From contig NZ_JARUIU010000003.1 of NCBI RefSeq assembly GCF_029667115.1, positions 310,001-374,000 of the forward strand: a stretch of DNA of 64,000 nucleotides. Direction: 5' to 3'. Position 1 is the first letter of the stretch; each line of letters begins with the position of its first letter. The position numbers were made by a program, and so were the translations under genes. Origin of the DNA: Jeotgalibacillus sp. ET6 (lineage in GTDB: Bacteria > Bacillota > Bacilli > Bacillales > Jeotgalibacillaceae). Positions 31,775 through 39,793 of the stretch are shown piece by piece. The notes below the pieces were generated by a model. It did not search any database. It was not told where the DNA came from and saw only the letters and a program-made list of their open reading frames with translations.

Positions 31775-32497
31775 CTACTCCACCAGCTGAATAAACTGCC
31801 TTGTGCGGTCATGAGATGGGTTTTCGAAAAATGTTTTCGGGTCGGCGGATTCGATAATTCGCCCTTCATCCAGCATGATGATGCGGTCAGCTACTTCTTT
31901 TGCAAATCTCATTTCGTGGGTAACGACGACCATGGTCATCCCTTCTTCAGCCAGCTGTTTCATAACGGCAAGCACTTCGCTGACCAGCTCAGGGTCTAAA
32001 GCGGAGGTTGGTTCATCAAACAGCATGACCTTTGGCTCCATCGCAAGAGAACGGGCGATGGCTACACGCTGTTTTTGACCGCCTGACAGCTTGCTTGGAT
32101 ATACATCGGCTTTATCCGAGAGGCCAACTTTTTCGAGCAGCTGCTTCGCGTGCTTAATGGCATCCGCTTTTTTCTTTTTCTTTACCTGAATAGGCGCTTC
32201 AATAATGTTTTCCAGTACGGTCTTATGCGGAAATAAATTAAAATGCTGGAACACCATTCCGACTTCCGCCCGTATTTTGTTTAAGTTATCTTTTTTTCCA
32301 TTAATTTGTTTGCCATCAATAATGATTTCACCACTATTAATCATTTCCAGAAAGTTAAAGCAGCGGAGCAGAGTGCTTTTTCCAGATCCACTGACGCCTA
32401 CAAGTACGACCACTTCCTGCGGCTCCACCTGTAGATCAATTCCCTTTAACACTTCTAGCTCACCAAATGACTTGTGGATGTTTTTTGCTGTTAGCAT
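31775..32497 (-). CDS. Polar amino-acid ABC transporter ATP-binding protein
   Basis: A 240-aa ATPase of the GlnQ/TcyC group: Walker [11 protein letters not shown]-loop [14 protein letters not shown], signature [18 protein letters not shown], Walker [19 protein letters not shown]-loop [14 protein letters not shown]. It energises uptake through the permease encoded just upstream (gap 14 bases). The start has GGGGGAGG. It is the last gene of the binding protein-permease-ATPase operon. Substrate not determinable by eye; glutamine, arginine or cystine are possible. Confidence 0.94.
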   Translation of the reverse strand: MLTAKNIHKSFGELEVLKGIDLQVEPQEVVVLVGVSGSGKSTLLRCFNFLEMINSGEIIIDGKQINGKKDNLNKIRAEVGMVFQHFNLFPHKTVLENIIEAPIQVKKKKKADAIKHAKQLLEKVGLSDKADVYPSKLSGGQKQRVAIARSLAMEPKVMLFDEPTSALDPELVSEVLAVMKQLAEEGMTMVVVTHEMRFAKEVADRIIMLDEGRIIESADPKTFFENPSHDRTRQFIQLVE

Positions 32498-32511
32498 GTA
32501 TGACCTCCCCC

Positions 32512-33180
32512 TTAATCCTTATCAACATCAAGTTTATTTTCATACAGACGGAGCAGGAACGAAAAGATCATAACCAGAACTAAATAATAAAGTCCAACAA
32601 CCAGATACGTTTCAAAAGGCTGGAAGGACTGTGCTGCTTCCCGGTTTGCAATGGAGAACAGCTCTGCTACTCCAATTACATAAACCAGAGAAGAATCCTT
32701 CAGCGCGATGATAAACTGGTTGCCAAGAGGCGGAATAGACCGCTTTAAAGCCTGCGGAAACACAATTCGTTTCATGGTCTGTGTTTTGCTCATTCCAAGT
32801 GAGCTGCTTGCTTCTGACTGTCCTTTATCGATGCCCTGAATGGCACCACGGAAAATTTCTGCAATATAAGCGCCATTATGCACCCCTAAAGCGATAGCAC
32901 CAGCCCAGAAGTTTGATAGAGTAACAAATTCTACAATTCCAAAATATAAAAATGTAATCTGAACAATTAAAGGTGTTCCTCTGATTACTGTAATATAAAT
33001 ATTGGCAATCCACTGAAGTGGCTTTGACTTGGACAGCTTAAGCAGTGCAAAAAACAGTCCCAGCAAGCAGCCAAGCACCACTCCAACTGCGGTCAGCTGG
33101 AGGGTGATGACAACTGCATCCAAAAATCCAGGATACGTGCGTTTTAATACTTCATATAATGTTACGAGAATCTCCGGCAT
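32512..33180 (-). CDS. Polar amino-acid ABC transporter permease (HisM/GlnP type)
   Basis: A 222-aa permease with about five TM helices. It has the family's [20 protein letters not shown] start, [15 protein letters not shown], and the EAA loop [54 protein letters not shown] (in separate pieces). It sits between the binding-protein and ATPase genes with short gaps. Probably works as a homodimer, since only one permease gene is present. Confidence 0.94.
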   Translation of the reverse strand: MPEILVTLYEVLKRTYPGFLDAVVITLQLTAVGVVLGCLLGLFFALLKLSKSKPLQWIANIYITVIRGTPLIVQITFLYFGIVEFVTLSNFWAGAIALGVHNGAYIAEIFRGAIQGIDKGQSEASSSLGMSKTQTMKRIVFPQALKRSIPPLGNQFIIALKDSSLVYVIGVAELFSIANREAAQSFQPFETYLVVGLYYLVLVMIFSFLLRLYENKLDVDKD

Positions 33181-33210
33181 GAGGCTGCACCTTCCTAACT
33201 ATTGGACTTG

Positions 33211-34050
33211 TTATTCTAAAATTTCGATTCCTTCCAGATCCACATCTAAAAGGTTACGATCAAATAGATTCGTAGAAATTTCATCGTAAGTCCCATCTTC
33301 CTGGATTTCTGCAAGTGCTTCGTTGATGGCCTCAAGCAGTTCAGGGTTGTCCTTATTTACGGCAATGGCTGCCTGCTCGATCCAAAGTGGTTCGCCAACA
33401 TCTTTTACGCCAAGACCGGAAGCCATCGCTTCATAGCCTACTACGTCTGCAGTGATAACAGCGTCCAGACGGCCCTCAATTTCAAGGTCATTCAGCGCGA
33501 CAACATCACTGTTGTAATACTGGATATCCTCTGTATACTCCTGTGCCGCTTCATCATACGTACTTTGGGCAACTACGCCGATTTTCTTTCCTTCTAGATC
33601 TTCTGCAGACGTGATTTCGTCATTTCCTTCTGCCACAAAAATCATTCCGCCAGAGTAATAGTAGGGATCAGAAAAGTCGACCTGCTCGGCACGCTCGTTT
33701 GTGATCGCCATGCTTCCAATGATCGCATCAAATCGCTCGCCGGTCAGTCCTTGTAAAATCGTTTCCCAAGGAGTTGTAATCGGGTTCGGCTCAAGTCCCA
33801 TTTGCTCTGCTATTGCCTTTCCAATTTCAACATCAAAGCCCTTCAGTTCGCCGCCTTCTTCGTAGTTGAACGGTTTATACAATCCGCTTGATGCAAAAGT
33901 GAGTTGTCCTTCTTCCTTCAGGTTGAATTCACTGCCGGCCTCTTCAGAACCGTCTGATCCTGACGCTTCCTCTGAATCATCGCTTCCACATGCTGCTAAA
34001 ACCAGGCTTGCAGAAAGAGCTGCTGTACCGAATATTGTAATTTTTTTCAT
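33211..34050 (-). CDS. Amino-acid-binding lipoprotein (SBP family 3)
   Basis: A 279-aa lipoprotein with lipobox LVLAAC (Cys21), an acidic Ser/Glu linker, then a family 3 periplasmic-binding fold: GQLTFASSGLYKPFNYEEGG, LKGFDVEIGKAIAEQMGLEP, WETILQGLTGERFDAIIGSMAIT and YYYSGGMIFVAEGNDEI with EDLEGKKIGVVAQST. It captures the amino acid outside the membrane and passes it to the permease. First gene of the three-gene operon. An RpiR regulator gene lies 50 bases upstream on the same strand. Confidence 0.94.
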   Translation of the reverse strand: MKKITIFGTAALSASLVLAACGSDDSEEASGSDGSEEAGSEFNLKEEGQLTFASSGLYKPFNYEEGGELKGFDVEIGKAIAEQMGLEPNPITTPWETILQGLTGERFDAIIGSMAITNERAEQVDFSDPYYYSGGMIFVAEGNDEITSAEDLEGKKIGVVAQSTYDEAAQEYTEDIQYYNSDVVALNDLEIEGRLDAVITADVVGYEAMASGLGVKDVGEPLWIEQAAIAVNKDNPELLEAINEALAEIQEDGTYDEISTNLFDRNLLDVDLEGIEILE

Positions 34051-34102
34051 TGTAATCTCCCCTTTTATATAATTGACTTTTTCTTTACCAGATTATCCTT
34101 TT

Positions 34103-34969
34103 TCAGAATCGATTTGCATGATGGGAGTCAAAGAAAATTTCTTTTTCTTCGTAAAGCTTCTCCACTCGCTGGACATTTTTATTTACTTTGTCATGATCTT
34201 TAACCGAAACAAACCTCATGATAGACGTTAAAAGAGAAAGTGCTGCTGTGAAGGAGTCAATTTTAAGATTTGAATTCATCGCTGCTTCTAAGACGATGTC
34301 CGAATAAGGAGCAACAGGTGAATCGGGCTGATCGGTAATGGAGACGACTGTTGCACCGTGCAGTTTTGAGGTTTGAACGGTTTCAACAATGTTTTTGGTG
34401 TAGCGGGGGAAAGCCAGAGCCAGTACTAAATCCTGCTCTCCAATTTTGGACAGCTGCTGGTAATACTGTGTGTCTCCCTGCATAAGCATCTCTGAGTTAT
34501 CAAGAGCCATATTGAGCCACTGAACAAATAAATGTCCGAGACCAAAACTGAAAAAATTGCTTGTCACATAGATTTTTCTTGCATTGCTTATGTGTTCAAC
34601 AACCTTTAATAGACTTTCTTCTTTCAGCGATTCTTTAAGTTTTGAAATATTGGCAATATCCGCATCCAGCAGGTTGTGAAGAAACGTCTGATCTTCGCTG
34701 AGTTCTTTATTCTCAGGCTGAATCTTCCGCCATCTCTCCTCTGCCAATTTCCGCTGGATCATATGCTGTGCTTCTGTGTACCCCTTATACCCAATCTTTT
34801 GCGTCAAACGGATTACCGTTGATTCGCTTACATTGACGTGCTTTCCTGCTTCAAGAGCAGATGAAAAAGCAATCACACTGGGTTCTTCAAAAAATAACTG
34901 TGCCACCTTCTTTTGACCTGCGCTTAAATAAGGATATGATTCCTCCAATTTTTGCAGTATTTCCTGCAT
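34103..34969 (-). CDS. RpiR/MurR-family regulator with SIS domain
   Basis: A 288-aa regulator: N-terminal HTH (SYPYLSAGQKKVAQLFFEEPSVIAF then NVSESTVIRLTQKIGYKGYTEAQ) and a C-terminal SIS domain (residues ~120-260: ARKIYVTSNFFSFGLGHLFVQ, DLVLALAFPRYTKN). SIS domains bind phosphosugars, so these proteins usually control sugar or amino-sugar genes; here the gene precedes an amino-acid importer on the same strand and may control it. ATG 34969 gives the canonical HTH start (MQEILQKLEESY) with GGGGG upstream; an ORF extension to 35050 is unlikely to be translated. Confidence 0.88.
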   Translation of the reverse strand: MQEILQKLEESYPYLSAGQKKVAQLFFEEPSVIAFSSALEAGKHVNVSESTVIRLTQKIGYKGYTEAQHMIQRKLAEERWRKIQPENKELSEDQTFLHNLLDADIANISKLKESLKEESLLKVVEHISNARKIYVTSNFFSFGLGHLFVQWLNMALDNSEMLMQGDTQYYQQLSKIGEQDLVLALAFPRYTKNIVETVQTSKLHGATVVSITDQPDSPVAPYSDIVLEAAMNSNLKIDSFTAALSLLTSIMRFVSVKDHDKVNKNVQRVEKLYEEKEIFFDSHHANRF

Positions 34970-35113
34970 TTCTGAGCCCCCAAATCCGCAACAATTCTGA
35001 AAACTTAGTTCAATTGTACCTTTATGAAGGAAATCCTGCAACCTAATCACAGAATTTTAAGTTTTTTTCGTTTATTTTATTTATTTTATTTTCCTTTTTT
35101 TACAAAATAAATA

Positions 35114-35148
35114 AGCTTTTTTTGCAGCCTGCTCATGCAAAAAAAGCT
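35114..35148 (-). terminator. Terminator of the kinase-GNAT operon
   Basis: AGCTTTTTTTGCA and TGCAAAAAAAGCT are perfect 13-bp arms with a 9-nt loop, 11 bases past the kinase stop. Sequence beyond is very T/A-rich on both strands. Confidence 0.8.
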
Positions 35149-35159
35149 CATTTCTACGG

Positions 35160-35690
35160 TTAATCTTCTATTGTATAGCGATCATTTGTAAGGATTTCAT
35201 GACAAATCTCATCTACTTGACCCTCGGACATTTCGGTTGTATCCAGAATAAATTTTTGATTGATTCCATTTTCATCAAATTGACGGGCCAATTCTATTGA
35301 ACGATGACCCATTTGCTGGGATGCAGGACGGAGACGATCTCTTCTGACCAGTTCCTCCTCTTTCACCTGCAGCACAATATATTTTATTTTGCATTCTGCT
35401 TGTTCTCTCAGTCTTTGTTTTAGTCGAATTATCTCTTGCGGAAAGGCCACATAATCAATTACGACATCCATCCCGGAGCGTACAAAATTACGTGAAAGGT
35501 CAGCGATGTTTTTCCAGGTCAGCTCGAGCAGACGCTCGCTTTTCCAAGGAGGCTGATATCCACCGGCAACCATATGATTCACTACATCACCTTCGATACG
35601 GGCGCTGCTTGCAAGGGTCTGGGCAAGTGCTTTTGAAATCGTGGATTTGCCCGCCCCCGCCGGCCCTGATACCACATAAACTGTCTGCAT
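35160..35690 (-). CDS. Small P-loop kinase/ATPase (AAA_33-like)
   Basis: A 176-aa nucleotide-binding protein. Walker A is VSGPAGAGKSTISKAL at the N terminus; a second acidic strand VVIDYVAFPQEI and a lid with VRRDRLRPASQQMGHRS suggest phosphotransfer to a small molecule. Proteins of this shape include shikimate-type and chloramphenicol-phosphotransferase-like kinases; the substrate cannot be told. Its ATG overlaps the stop of the GNAT gene (TGATG), so the two are coupled. Confidence 0.75.
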   Translation of the reverse strand: MQTVYVVSGPAGAGKSTISKALAQTLASSARIEGDVVNHMVAGGYQPPWKSERLLELTWKNIADLSRNFVRSGMDVVIDYVAFPQEIIRLKQRLREQAECKIKYIVLQVKEEELVRRDRLRPASQQMGHRSIELARQFDENGINQKFILDTTEMSEGQVDEICHEILTNDRYTIED

Positions 35691-36262
35691 CAGTCCGCAG
35701 CCTGCCTAACTTTGGCATATACACATGTATCAATCAGTTTTTTTGTCACAGGATTTATATCATTATTTTGCAAGATGCCTTCCAGCTTAAAACCGAGTTT
35801 CTCCGGGATTGCCCTGCTTTTACTATTTTCTGCATCACATCTGATTTCCACCCGTTGTGCATTCAGCGAGTTAAAAGCGAAGCGTGCAATTCCCTCTACT
35901 GCTTCTGTCATATAGCCTCGCCCGCTCATTCGGCTGTCAATCCAATAGCCTATTTCAAATTTACGGACGTCCCAGTTAATCCGGTGGAGACCGGAAGAAG
36001 CTACAAATTCACCTGTCTCCTTTAAAAACACGAGAAGCCGTAAGTCCTCTCTCGCTAAAAAATTTATATAGGACTCTCTTATATTAATCTCCGTTTCTTC
36101 CACTGTCGCCTCATGCGAAGCAAAAGGAAGCCAAGGCTTCAGCTCCTGCCTCGAAGCGTTCACTGATCCCCAAACCTTAACACCGTCACCCGGTTTTGCA
36201 GAACGGATGATTAATCGGTCTGTTTCAAATTGATCGGGAAAATCAAGTAATTTCGCATTCAT
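35690..36262 (-). CDS. GNAT acetyltransferase, RimJ/RimL type
   Basis: A 190-aa N-acetyltransferase with TDRLIIRSAKPGDG at the N terminus, FEIGYWIDSRMSGRGYMTEAVEGIARFAF (acetyl-CoA binding, R/Q-x-x-G-x-A region as SGRGYMTEA) and VEIRCDAENSKSRAIPEKLGFKLEG (split), all diagnostic. Such enzymes acetylate protein N termini or antibiotics. ATG 36262 follows a GGGGGA site. It overlaps the downstream kinase. Confidence 0.92.
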   Translation of the reverse strand: MNAKLLDFPDQFETDRLIIRSAKPGDGVKVWGSVNASRQELKPWLPFASHEATVEETEINIRESYINFLAREDLRLLVFLKETGEFVASSGLHRINWDVRKFEIGYWIDSRMSGRGYMTEAVEGIARFAFNSLNAQRVEIRCDAENSKSRAIPEKLGFKLEGILQNNDINPVTKKLIDTCVYAKVRQAAD

Positions 36263-36289
36263 TTCCAGGGTCCCCCATCTTTCTCTTGT

Positions 36290-37126
36290 TTAAAGTCCTA
36301 CCCGCTCTTCACTCCAGCCCCACAGCTCTTCTGCCAGCCATTCATTATTCGCTTCTTCTGACACGTCCACTTCTTTCATTTTGTAATAATAACGGCCTGA
36401 TTTGCCTGCCACGTCCTCACTTGTAGCAAGATGCAGCGCCGTTTTTGCCCCTTCCTCTGCTGTTTGGAAAAACGGCTTCAGAACGCGGGTAACCGTTTTG
36501 CCAAACTCCGTTTTCCGATCAACGCCAAGATTGGTCGCGACCGCACCAGGGTGTACAGCGTTCACAGTAACCTTGGTGCCTTCCAGACGTTTTGCCAATG
36601 CTTTTGTGAAAAGAACATTGGCAAGCTTTGAGCGTCCATACCCTTTTGCCACATTGTATCCCTTTTCAAAATGAGGATCATCAAAATCAATTTTCCCCCA
36701 TTTATGAGCACCAGAGCTTACGACAACGATACGGGCAGCCTCTGCTTTTTTCAGTTCCTCCAAAAGCAGATTTGTCAGAAGAAAATGACCAAGATGATTG
36801 ATGCCAAGCTGAGATTCAAATCCGTCATCTGTCAGCTGTCTTTTAAGTGAAACCACACCGGCATTATTAACAAGAACATCTAGATGATCAAATTTTTCTT
36901 TAAATGCTTCTGCAAACTCGCGAATGCTTTCCAAAGAACCTAAATCACCCTGCATGAGTGTGATTTCCTGTGACCGGCTTTGCTCTTTTGCTGAAATCCA
37001 GGCTACTTTTCCTCTTCTTGTATTTCTGCACAGCATTACAACATGCATTCCCTGCTTTGCGAGCTCCACGGTTGTTGCGAGCCCCATGCCGGAATTGGCT
37101 CCGGTTACTAATGCGATCTTCTTCAT
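36290..37126 (-). CDS. Short-chain dehydrogenase/reductase (retinol dehydrogenase-like)
   Basis: A 278-aa classical SDR: nucleotide-binding TGANSGMGLATTVELA (TGxxxGxG), CRNTRRGK, QGDLGSLESI, the NNAGV motif, catalytic Ser in VVSSGAH and Tyr-x-x-x-Lys in YGRSKLAN, then HPGAVATNLG. The Arg after the Gly motif region and CRNT suggest NADP(H) preference (inference). ATG 37126 follows AGAGGTG; the ORF to 37216 has no ribosome site. Substrate unknown. Confidence 0.93.
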   Translation of the reverse strand: MKKIALVTGANSGMGLATTVELAKQGMHVVMLCRNTRRGKVAWISAKEQSRSQEITLMQGDLGSLESIREFAEAFKEKFDHLDVLVNNAGVVSLKRQLTDDGFESQLGINHLGHFLLTNLLLEELKKAEAARIVVVSSGAHKWGKIDFDDPHFEKGYNVAKGYGRSKLANVLFTKALAKRLEGTKVTVNAVHPGAVATNLGVDRKTEFGKTVTRVLKPFFQTAEEGAKTALHLATSEDVAGKSGRYYYKMKEVDVSEEANNEWLAEELWGWSEERVGL

Positions 37127-37260
37127 ATAGAACACCTCTTTTATTTTTGTGGTTAAGCATAACAAAATCCCCTGATCTCCTCTACTACTTCCACTCCCGG
37201 CCGCCAATTCCTTCATTCTTTAGTCGATTCCTTTTTTCATCGAATTATCTTGGAAAAAAA

Positions 37261-37269
37261 TGCTATAAT
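37261..37269 (+). promoter_or_regulatory. Extended -10 promoter
   Basis: TGCTATAAT is a perfect TGN-TATAAT extended -10 element, 38 bases before the start of the small membrane protein gene. No clear -35 hexamer is seen, which extended -10 promoters tolerate. Confidence 0.6.
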
Positions 37270-37306
37270 GAAAGAAAATTCAACGTTTAAAGGGGGCTCA
37301 TTTGTT

Positions 37307-37555
37307 ATGCTGCGTATCCAGTTTGAACGGCTTGTCACCATTTCCGCCATCTGTATACTTTCAGGATTTATTCTTATTTTTGCGAGTACTCCCTGGGGGA
37401 TACGTATTGGCGATTTTCCATCTGATATTGAAATCAATGGCTACATAACAAGCTTTTTAGTAGCAGGAGGTTTGATTGCGTCATTCGGTCTCTTGATCGC
37501 TGCCTATCTGCTCATTCATTGTCCTTATATGCCTGAAAGAGAGGAAGAGGAATGA
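37307..37555 (+). CDS. Small two-TM membrane protein
   Basis: An 82-aa protein with hydrophobic helices at about residues 10-25 (LVTISAICILSGFILIFA) and 45-65 (TSFLVAGGLIASFGLLIAAYLL) and an acidic tail EREEEE. I do not recognise it. AAAGGGGG precedes ATG 37307. Its stop overlaps the start of the Nudix gene (ATGA), so the two form an operon. Confidence 0.7.
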   Translation: MLRIQFERLVTISAICILSGFILIFASTPWGIRIGDFPSDIEINGYITSFLVAGGLIASFGLLIAAYLLIHCPYMPEREEEE

Positions 37556-37995
37556 ACTCACATGCGGACTATTACGGTGCAGCTGGGGTTTGTGTAAATG
37601 AAAAAGGCGAATTGCTGATGGTTCTGCAGGGAACAAAGGAAGAAAAGAAGAAGTGGTCTGTTCCTTCTGGCGGGAGAGAAGCCGGCGAAACCTTTGAAGA
37701 ATGCTGTATCAGAGAAGTCGAGGAAGAAACAGGATATACCGCAGAAATCGTTAAACCCGCATTTACAAAAAAGGAACTATTGGAATCCGGATTGCGGCTG
37801 GAGGTTCACTATTTTCTTGTGCGCATCACCGGCGGCAAAAAAACCATTCAGGATCCGGATGGTTTAATTTATGATATTGAGTGGAAGGATGCTGCCCAGT
37901 TTCAAACACTTGATCTCTCATTTCCCGAAGACCGAAACAGATTATCCAGCTATATCGCTTCACACCAAAAAGCTGTCACGCCTGAAACTGGCTGA
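37552..37995 (+). CDS. Nudix hydrolase
   Basis: A 147-aa protein with a complete Nudix box, GREAGETFEECC followed by REVEEETGY (G-x5-E-x7-R-E-U-x-E-E-x-G-U). The fold hydrolyses nucleoside diphosphates linked to another moiety; the substrate is not evident. Second gene of a two-gene operon; the terminator overlaps its last codons. Confidence 0.92.
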   Translation: MNSHADYYGAAGVCVNEKGELLMVLQGTKEEKKKWSVPSGGREAGETFEECCIREVEEETGYTAEIVKPAFTKKELLESGLRLEVHYFLVRITGGKKTIQDPDGLIYDIEWKDAAQFQTLDLSFPEDRNRLSSYIASHQKAVTPETG

Positions 37996-38001
37996 CAGCT
38001 T
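37970..38001. terminator. Terminator overlapping the Nudix stop
   Basis: AAGCTGTCA and TGACAGCTT form a 9-bp perfect stem; the sequence CTGTCACGCC codes for the last residues of the Nudix protein. Flanking A and CTTGAACTCTTT make it usable in either direction. Confidence 0.65.
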
Positions 38002-38137
38002 GAACTCTTTTACATAGCTTTGCGTTTATTCCCTTATCCCGGAGACCATCTGTGATTTGTCTAATTGATTTTTTCTGTTCTTTTTGCCGGACCTGTGCGT
38101 CTGAATTTTGTTCTTCAACTGTATGCAGCAACGTCAT
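37976..38137 (-). CDS. Possible small protein, 53 aa
   Basis: A minus-strand frame starting near the tandem ATGs at 38140/38137 encodes a basic helical peptide (EEQNSDAQVRQKEQKKSIRQ, then ITDGLRDKGINAKLCKR). A TATAAT hexamer occurs upstream on the same strand, but the ribosome site GTGAGG is too near the first ATG. The 3' end overlaps the Nudix terminator. It may be a real short gene or chance; no family recognised. Confidence 0.3.
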   Translation of the reverse strand: MTLLHTVEEQNSDAQVRQKEQKKSIRQITDGLRDKGINAKLCKRVQAVSQFQA

Positions 38138-38320
38138 CATCCTCACATCCCATTGAATTGATCTCTTCTTTCCTTCAAATTCATTATAAAATATCAAGAT
38201 TAACGGCATATTAACCCAGGTTATTTATTTGATTACTAAAATATTACAAATAGACTTGTGCCTTCTACTATTCAGACTTAAAATAAATAACAGCGCTTAC
38301 AAATAGTATGGAGGGTTCCC

Positions 38321-38779
38321 ATGATTAGAAGTTCAATTAAAGCAATTATTTTATCCAATCAACGCGTCTTACTCACGAAAAATAGGGATGAAGAAGGTGA
38401 CTTTTATCTTTCACCCGGCGGTGGACAGGAACACGGAGAAACCTTTCACGAAACGTTAAAAAGAGAATGTATGGAAGAAACAGGATTCGAAATCGAAATC
38501 GGCGAAGTACTGTTTATCCGGGAGTATATCGGCAAAAATCATGAACATTCCGCCTTCGATTCCCAGGTTCATCAGGTAGAGGTATATTTCATTTGCCATT
38601 TGAAGGATGAAAACTGCTCTCCCACGCCCCTGTCCCCTGACTCAAATCAAATAGGCATAGAGTGGGTAGCTTTATCTGAAATGGATTCTTACCGTATTTA
38701 TCCCAAAACTCTTAAAGAACAAATCGCATCTTATACAAAAAATAAAGCTTTGCCTATTTACCTAGGCGATGTGAATTAA
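38321..38779 (+). CDS. Nudix hydrolase (second)
   Basis: A 152-aa protein with Nudix box GGGQEHGETFHETLKRECMEETGFE; the Gly, Glu and REXXEEXG positions are kept (the first R/E pair appears as KRECMEETG). N-terminal SSIKAIILSNQRVLLTKN and GDFYLSPGGG are typical. A GNAT gene follows after 13 bases in the same direction. The ATG has GGAGGG upstream. Confidence 0.92.
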   Translation: MIRSSIKAIILSNQRVLLTKNRDEEGDFYLSPGGGQEHGETFHETLKRECMEETGFEIEIGEVLFIREYIGKNHEHSAFDSQVHQVEVYFICHLKDENCSPTPLSPDSNQIGIEWVALSEMDSYRIYPKTLKEQIASYTKNKALPIYLGDVN

Positions 38780-38792
38780 AGGAGAAAAACTC

Positions 38793-39218
38793 ATGAACTT
38801 GCAGATTACACGAGAAAAAAATCAAAGCGGACAAGACCAGGTGAATAAGTGGCTGTATGAATATAATCTTGCCCGGTTTCCAAAGGATCTTGGGGCCCGC
38901 TATGAGGAAGTTTCACTTTTTGTTAAGGATGCACAAAACGAGGTTCACGGAGGACTTTTAGGCGAGATCTGCTGGAACTGGCTTGAAATTCATGTTTTGA
39001 TTTTGGATGAAGAAATACGTCAATCCGGCTACGGTTCCAAATTAATGAAAGAAGCAGAAAAAATCGCACGAGCCAAAAGCTGTGATTTCATTAAAGTAGA
39101 CACACTCAGCTTTCAAGCTCGTGAATTCTATGAAAAATTAGGGTACGAAGTCTTCGGAACGCTGAAAAATGTCGGCCGTGACCATGAGCACTATTATCTA
39201 AAGAAAGATTTGATATAA
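38793..39218 (+). CDS. GNAT acetyltransferase
   Basis: A 141-aa acetyltransferase: GGLLGEICWNWLEIHVLILDEEIRQSGYGSKLMKEAEKIA (in pieces: LEIHVLILDEE, then RQSGYGSKLMKEAE, the acetyl-CoA loop), CDFIKVDTLSFQAREFYEKLGYEVFG. It resembles YjcK/ElaA-like small GNATs; substrate unknown. AAAGGAG precedes the ATG. Second gene of a likely operon with the Nudix hydrolase, and followed by a strong terminator. Confidence 0.92.
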   Translation: MNLQITREKNQSGQDQVNKWLYEYNLARFPKDLGARYEEVSLFVKDAQNEVHGGLLGEICWNWLEIHVLILDEEIRQSGYGSKLMKEAEKIARAKSCDFIKVDTLSFQAREFYEKLGYEVFGTLKNVGRDHEHYYLKKDLI

Positions 39219-39238
39219 TGCAACACCGAGCTACTACC

Positions 39239-39271
39239 AACAGGATGCGATTATTTTGCATCCTGTTTTTT
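39239..39271 (+). terminator. Strong terminator of the Nudix-GNAT operon
   Basis: AACAGGATGC and GCATCCTGTT (10-bp perfect stem, 9-nt loop) followed by TTTTTGTG. Confidence 0.95.
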
Positions 39272-39408
39272 GTGCTGAAAATGCGAAGATGTGATGGGGA
39301 AAAACAAATTACATTACGGGCTATAAAATGAAGCCCTGAGATTATTGAGATGCTTCACCCAATCCCCTTCTTTTTATCACTTGAATAAATTATTGAGAAT
39401 ATCTTAAT

Positions 39409-39425
39409 AGTGTACGACATACACT
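39409..39425 (+). promoter_or_regulatory. Candidate PadR operator
   Basis: AGTGTA-CGACA-TACACT is a perfect 6-5-6 inverted repeat 21 bases before the padR-like start. PadR proteins of this class autoregulate through palindromes of this size; the assignment is inference from position. Confidence 0.6.
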
Positions 39426-39445
39426 ATAGGAAAAGAGGTGATGGA

Positions 39446-39793
39446 ATGAGTGAAATATTTGCCTCTCTTGCCACGGAATTGCGGCGAGGAACGCTGACAC
39501 TAGCGGTTTTAAGTCAGCTGGAAATCCCTAGATATGGGTATTCACTTGTGCAGCGATTAGAGAAATCAGGGATCTCAATTGATCAAAGTACACTTTACCC
39601 TTTGCTTCGCCGCCTTGAAAAGCAAAAATTAGTCACGAGTTCCTGGGATACAAGCGAGAGTCGGCCAAGGAAATATTATGTGCTCAGCAGCTATGGAAAA
39701 CAAGTGTCCGCTCAGCTAAAAGCTGAATGGCAAAAAACTTCTTTAGAGCTTCAGAAATTATTGGAAGGAGATAGAGGAAATGAATCTTATTGA
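39446..39793 (+). CDS. PadR-family transcriptional regulator
   Basis: A 115-aa winged-helix protein: LRRGTLTLAVLSQLEIPRYGYSLVQRLEKSG, STLYPLLRRLEKQKLV, SRPRKYYVLSSYGKQ (separate landmarks), then a short dimerisation helix, as in PadR subfamily 2. ATG 39446 follows AGAGGTG; an upstream ATG at 39410 would lie in the operator. The stop overlaps the next gene by 14 bases. PadR-HAAS pairs control many envelope-related operons in Firmicutes. Confidence 0.93.
   Translation: MSEIFASLATELRRGTLTLAVLSQLEIPRYGYSLVQRLEKSGISIDQSTLYPLLRRLEKQKLVTSSWDTSESRPRKYYVLSSYGKQVSAQLKAEWQKTSLELQKLLEGDRGNESY

Noticed and set aside
35492-36025. 177-codon plus-strand frame
   Set aside because: Antisense to the kinase and GNAT genes, which are well supported.
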